A stretch of 12,783 nucleotides of DNA from the NCBI GenBank assembly GCA_958430865.1, contig CAUDNR010000402.1, positions 90,931-103,713 on the forward strand. Direction: 5' to 3'. Positions 9,334 to 12,783 of the stretch are shown here, one piece after another. How positions within the stretch are numbered: position 1 is the first letter of the stretch; each line of letters opens with the position of its first letter. A program made the translations under genes and the position numbers. The notes beneath the pieces were generated by a model. That model did no database searches. It saw only the letters and a list, made by a program, of their open reading frames with translations, and was not told the origin of the DNA. The DNA is from Entrophospora sp. SA101 (lineage: Eukaryota; Glomeromycota; Glomeromycetes; Entrophosporales; Entrophosporaceae).

Positions 9334-9917
9334 TATACATGAAGTCGAAATGAAACCATTTTGACTTTTTGGATAGTCGAAATGGTCAAAAATAGTTTCG
9401 ACTTTTTGATAAAAATTTCAACAAAGTCAAAATGATTTTGGATAGTTGAAATTATTTTGGATGGTCGAAATGATTTTTGTATGGTCAAAATGATTTTGGA
9501 TGGTCGAAATGATTTTGGATGGTTGAAATTATTCTGGATGGTTAAAATTATTCTGGATGGTTGAAATTATTCTGGATGGTTGAAATTATTCTGGATGGTT
9601 GAAATACTTTTGGATGGTTGAAATACTTTTGAATGGTTGAAATACTTTTGGATGGTTGAAATGATTTTGGATGGTTGAAATTATACATGAAGTCAAAATT
9701 ATACATGAAATCAAAATGATTTTGGATAGTTGAAATTATACATGAAGTCAAAATTATACATAAAGTTGAATTATACACAAAGTTGAAATGATTTTGGATA
9801 GTCAAAATTATACATGAAGTCAAAATGATTTTTGGACAGTTGAAATGATTTTGGATAGTCAAAATAATTTTGGATAATTGAAATGATTTGATAGTTGAAA
9901 TGATTTTATTGGTCAAA
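9334..9917 (+). repeat. Tandem array of about 18-20-bp units (GATTTTGGATGGTTGAAAT type)
   Basis: More than 25 units alternate between GATTTTGGATRGTYRAAAT (about 20 bp) and TATACATGAAGTCAAAAT (about 18 bp). By eye the variable core reads TCGAAAT four times, TTGAAAT about fourteen times, TCAAAAT about nine times and TTAAAAT once, so most variation sits at one ancestral CpG. The 122-aa minus-strand open frame here (9548-9916) is a translation of the repeat and not a gene. Confidence 0.9.
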
Positions 9918-9991
9918 ATGCATATTTATTATTATACTTATTTTTAAAAATTTTCCTTAAACATATTAATAATATAAAAATTATAATTATT

Positions 9992-12028
9992 CTATAGGTT
10001 AGAGTTCAACAGCTCATCAACATCAAAATCACTACTACCATGATCATAATTAACAACTTCTTCCTCGATGACTACTCTTACTTCAACTTCTAATGCTCTT
10101 TGTAACTCTTGATCTGTAAGATCAAGGTAATTTTCAATAACTATTTCATTACCTACATCAGTTATCTCTTGATTATTTTCATCCAAGTTTTCCTCTTCCC
10201 CTTCATCTTCATTAAATTCATTTAATTCATCCAATTCAACTTCTAAATCTTCTATCTCTTCATTAGAAAACTCCATTTCATCATCTAAGCTTTGATTTAA
10301 TTCTTCATAAAAAATTTCATTGTCAATGTTGGTGTAAGTATAATTAGTTTGTGTCGAAATATTAGCAACATAATACGTGTGTAATTTAGCCATAGCTTGT
10401 AAACATTCAATTGATAATCTATAATTTGATTGTAATGAATTATTTGTAATAATTAAAATTATAATTTGATTAATTGAAGAAACATAAAAATAATCACCTT
10501 TTACAACGTTTTGAGCACATCCAACCTAAGATAGAAAATAACCTTTCACAACCCACATTGTGTGATGTTATAAAAAGAATTTTTAGAGCTAATTTTTGGA
10601 TCCAATTATCTTTTTGTTCAATCATGTTCCACCAACTTTCTATAGTATGTAAATCATGTACAAATTCAAATTCATATGGTTTTGTATAGTTTTTATATGC
10701 TGAAAGTTGGGCAACTAATTGGCTAGCTGAATTTTTACCTCCACCCATTTCAATCCAAAAATTAATTGCTGTATGACATATTTGCCTAAAAATGTCAATG
10801 TTAAGGCCTTTTCCTATGAAAAAGATAGGAAAAAATGAATAAATAAATTTTTTAAATATCTTGCCTCTATAAAAAGGGTGAAAAAAATAGCCAAGTAAAT
10901 AAATTTTAAAATCAAACTGCTTCCACCTTTTATTGAATTTTTCGATACAAAACGAACGAAAGGAGTGATCTACTATGGTTGGATAGTTTTTCACAGCCAT
11001 CCCAAGTTTTATTAAACGAATAAAACAATCTGTTAATGATGCGGTCTTAAACTCTAATGAAATTATTGTCTCTTTAATTGGTTCGATTATTTTGATAAGT
11101 TCCTCAACATCTTGAAAAAAGAATCTATTTCCAAGTAGATTTTTAATAGAATTATTTAAAATTTCAGGGTTTTTTTCCAAGATCTAAAAATAAAAAGAGA
11201 ATTATTTTATGGTGAATTTATATTGAAATTAAGAAGAAAACTTTATCATACATTGCATAAAGAACTTTCGCATCTTTGGATTGATGCAAGACATTGCCAG
11301 GCAGTGGTCCATCTAGTTTTGGAAAATCCCTTGAGACCACCACCTGCAATAATGTTTTTCATTATATCCTTTGACAACATACTTCCCGCTTGATGTGATT
11401 TTTGAAAAAAAGAAACTAATTTCATACAATTTTTGATGGTTTTTTTAGAAAATTCATGTTGCATAATATCTGTTGTTAGTAAATTGATATGGTGTGTAAT
11501 ACATCTGATAGGAATAATATGGTTGTATTTTTGGTTACTATTTTTTTTGCAGCAACCATTGATGATGTGTTGTCCGATACAATTGAAGAAAATTTTTCAG
11601 GACCCAACTCTTCAATAATATTCAATATTTTTTTAGACATGTAATCAGCAGTGTGAGAGTGGAGAGACAAATCTTCTAATGAATACACATACTCTTTCTT
11701 AGATGGAAGAGTTAAAATGAATGCATAAATTGACTTTCCAGATGAGTCACTCCATCCATCTAACCCTGAAATTTAAAAATAGAATTTTTTTTAAAACAAT
11801 CAGCAAGTTAACAAATAATCAATTAAAAAATAATTTCCAACCTAGGGTGATATTGTTTGAGGATTTTATATCTTCAAGGATTATGCTTGTGATATTGTCT
11901 AATTCCTGATTAATCCAGGAGCTTGGAGAAAGTATTTCTATTTGGTAGTTTGTAACCTGGACAAAGATTTTTGATGAAATCAACAAAAAAAGGATTTGAT
12001 ACAGTTTGAAGTGGGATTCCACAACATA
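9992..12028 (-). pseudogene. hAT-family transposase relic, 5'-truncated and frameshifted
   Basis: Inferred exons in coding order: about 12028-11842, 11765-11252, 11183-10498, 10418-9992, separated by introns of 76, 68 and 79 nt whose phases fit. Landmarks: CCGIPLQTVSNPFFVDF and LCPGYKLPNR (N-terminal part), LDGWSDSSGKSIYAF with the first catalytic Asp (11765 end), SIVSDN with a likely second Asp, RCITHHINL, KTRWTTAW, and the C-terminal dimerisation block CERLFSILGW (10521-10550), which after the last intron continues LSIECLQAMAKLHTYYV. The final exon is unusually acidic. The element is broken: the frame slips near 11910-11918 and again in an A-run at 11528-11532 (plus-strand T-run), the N-terminal BED-type finger is absent, and no terminal repeats are seen. 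The 5' side ends abruptly in ATG6-derived DNA. Known family role: cut-and-paste DNA transposition; this copy cannot encode it unaided. Confidence 0.88.
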
Positions 12029-12783
12029 CATGGTCATATTTTAAATTTATACTATCCCTATCATTTTGAAAAGATTGTAATTGAATATGAAAATTATTAA
12101 ATTCTTTCCAATAACTATTATTTTAAAAAAAAAATTATGATAATTAGTATAGATATAATTGTAATAATCAAAACAAACAATCAGATATTCTTTATGTATG
12201 TATGTAATTACTTTTCTTCGAGCTCATCAAGTTGACTTGTTTCTGCCTCTAATTTTTCTAATTCTTTTTTCAATACTTCTCTCTCATGTTCAATATCTTT
12301 CAACATATCAGTTGCTGCCAATTCTTTATTTTTAATCTATCCACCAAAATAAATAAATTAATAAATAATAACTTAATCATTGTTATTAATATTATAATTA
12401 TGAACTTTGCCTATAAATAACATATATATGAAATTGCATAATTAATTGCTATCAATGGCTTGCCTCTTGAATTTCTTTTTGTAATTTTTCAGTCTCTTCA
12501 TCGCTAATAATATTTCCATTCACTTACTTTCTTTAAAAAATCTTTATAGCAATCATGTTCTTTTGAAGTGTCTGTTAACTGTTTACCCAAACTATCCAAC
12601 AACATCTCAGTATATTCTTGGCACATTGGATGAGACAACTCTGATCTTGAATTCATCAAATCAAAAAGACCAATTTGTCACTTTCAATTGATAACTAATA
12701 CTGGCCCATTGCTGTCTATCATCATTGATAATAATGCTGTTACTTATATCATCACTATCAGATGATAATCCATTCTCCTGTGT
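12029..12783 (-). pseudogene. Truncated duplicate of ATG6 (Beclin 1) middle region
   Basis: This copies 4941-5695 of the ATG6 gene in the same orientation: part of exon 4 (12029-12114), intron 3, exon 3 (12212-12336), the GC-AG intron 2 (12337-12463) and part of exon 2 (12464 to the window end). Positions 12029-12502 match the gene base for base, introns and the A-run included. Beyond that there are about 20 differences plus a net 4-bp insertion near 12522-12530 and a 1-bp insertion near 12671. Both insertions break the reading frame, and the exon 2 frame meets TGA soon after. The BH3-like and CQEC segments are damaged. The right end may continue past the window, so a longer second copy cannot be excluded. 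It abuts the hAT relic on its left without spacer. Confidence 0.93.

Noticed and set aside
9200..9339. Solo LTR beginning TGTAAGACCCC
   Set aside because: No matching target duplication flanks it and no convincing CA end was found, so it is left as an unidentified GC-rich island.
9548..9916. 122-aa minus-strand open frame
   Set aside because: It is a direct translation of the 20-bp satellite.
9918..9991. Terminal inverted repeat and 8-bp target duplication of the hAT element
   Set aside because: No CAGTG/CACTG-type end is visible between the transposase stop and the satellite, and the other side is replaced by ATG6 sequence.
10474..10689. Plus-strand open frames over the hAT region (also 11433-11618 and 11721-11909)
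   Set aside because: They are antisense to clearly homologous transposase exons and show no motifs of their own.
1..12783. tRNA or rRNA genes
   Set aside because: I scanned by eye for box A/box B pairs and conserved rRNA cores on both strands and found none that I could support.

Overview
The window looks like nuclear DNA of a very AT-rich fungus. Genes carry short introns of about 65-130 nt with GTAAGT/GTATGT-type donors, long homopolymer and ATT-rich spacers separate them, and much of the space is decayed transposons and tandem repeats. The coding style, intron style and the hAT and Tigger/pogo-type transposase relics fit an arbuscular mycorrhizal fungus of the Rhizophagus type. That assignment is inference from style, not a database match.

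Layout. (1) 3-1097, + strand: the 3' part of a gene with one C2H2-like zinc finger and a basic tail of about 42-residue tandem repeats; its start lies outside the window. (2) 1538-2128, + strand: a tentative three-exon gene for a protein of about 93 aa that I do not recognise. (3) 2420-3382: a degenerate pogo/Tigger-like DNA transposon with TIR-like ends, TA flanks and a stop-riddled transposase C-terminus. (4) 3997-6132, - strand: the best gene here, ATG6/VPS30 (Beclin 1), for which I could resolve eight exons and a 483-aa protein; one intron is GC-AG. (5) 7049-9917: a repeat-rich block with a 16-bp CpG-containing minisatellite, a 310-bp direct duplication, an array of about 71-106-bp units, a GC-rich island and an array of about 20-bp units. 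(6) 9992-12028, - strand: a four-exon hAT-family transposase relic with at least two frameshifts and no visible terminal repeats. (7) 12029-12783, - strand: a truncated second copy of the middle of ATG6, joined directly to the broken 5' side of the hAT relic.

How it fits together. The only gene with a clear cellular role is ATG6, a subunit of the class III phosphatidylinositol 3-kinase complex in autophagy and vacuolar sorting. The most interesting signal concerns its duplicate. The first 474 bp of the copy are identical to the gene, introns included. The remaining roughly 280 bp differ at about 20 positions, and all eight CpG sites of the gene in that stretch have become TpG or CpA in the copy. 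The tandem arrays vary among units at CpG positions in the same way (TCGAAAT, TTGAAAT, TCAAAAT). This points to CpG-directed decay, through methylation and deamination or a RIP-like process, acting on duplicated DNA in this genome.
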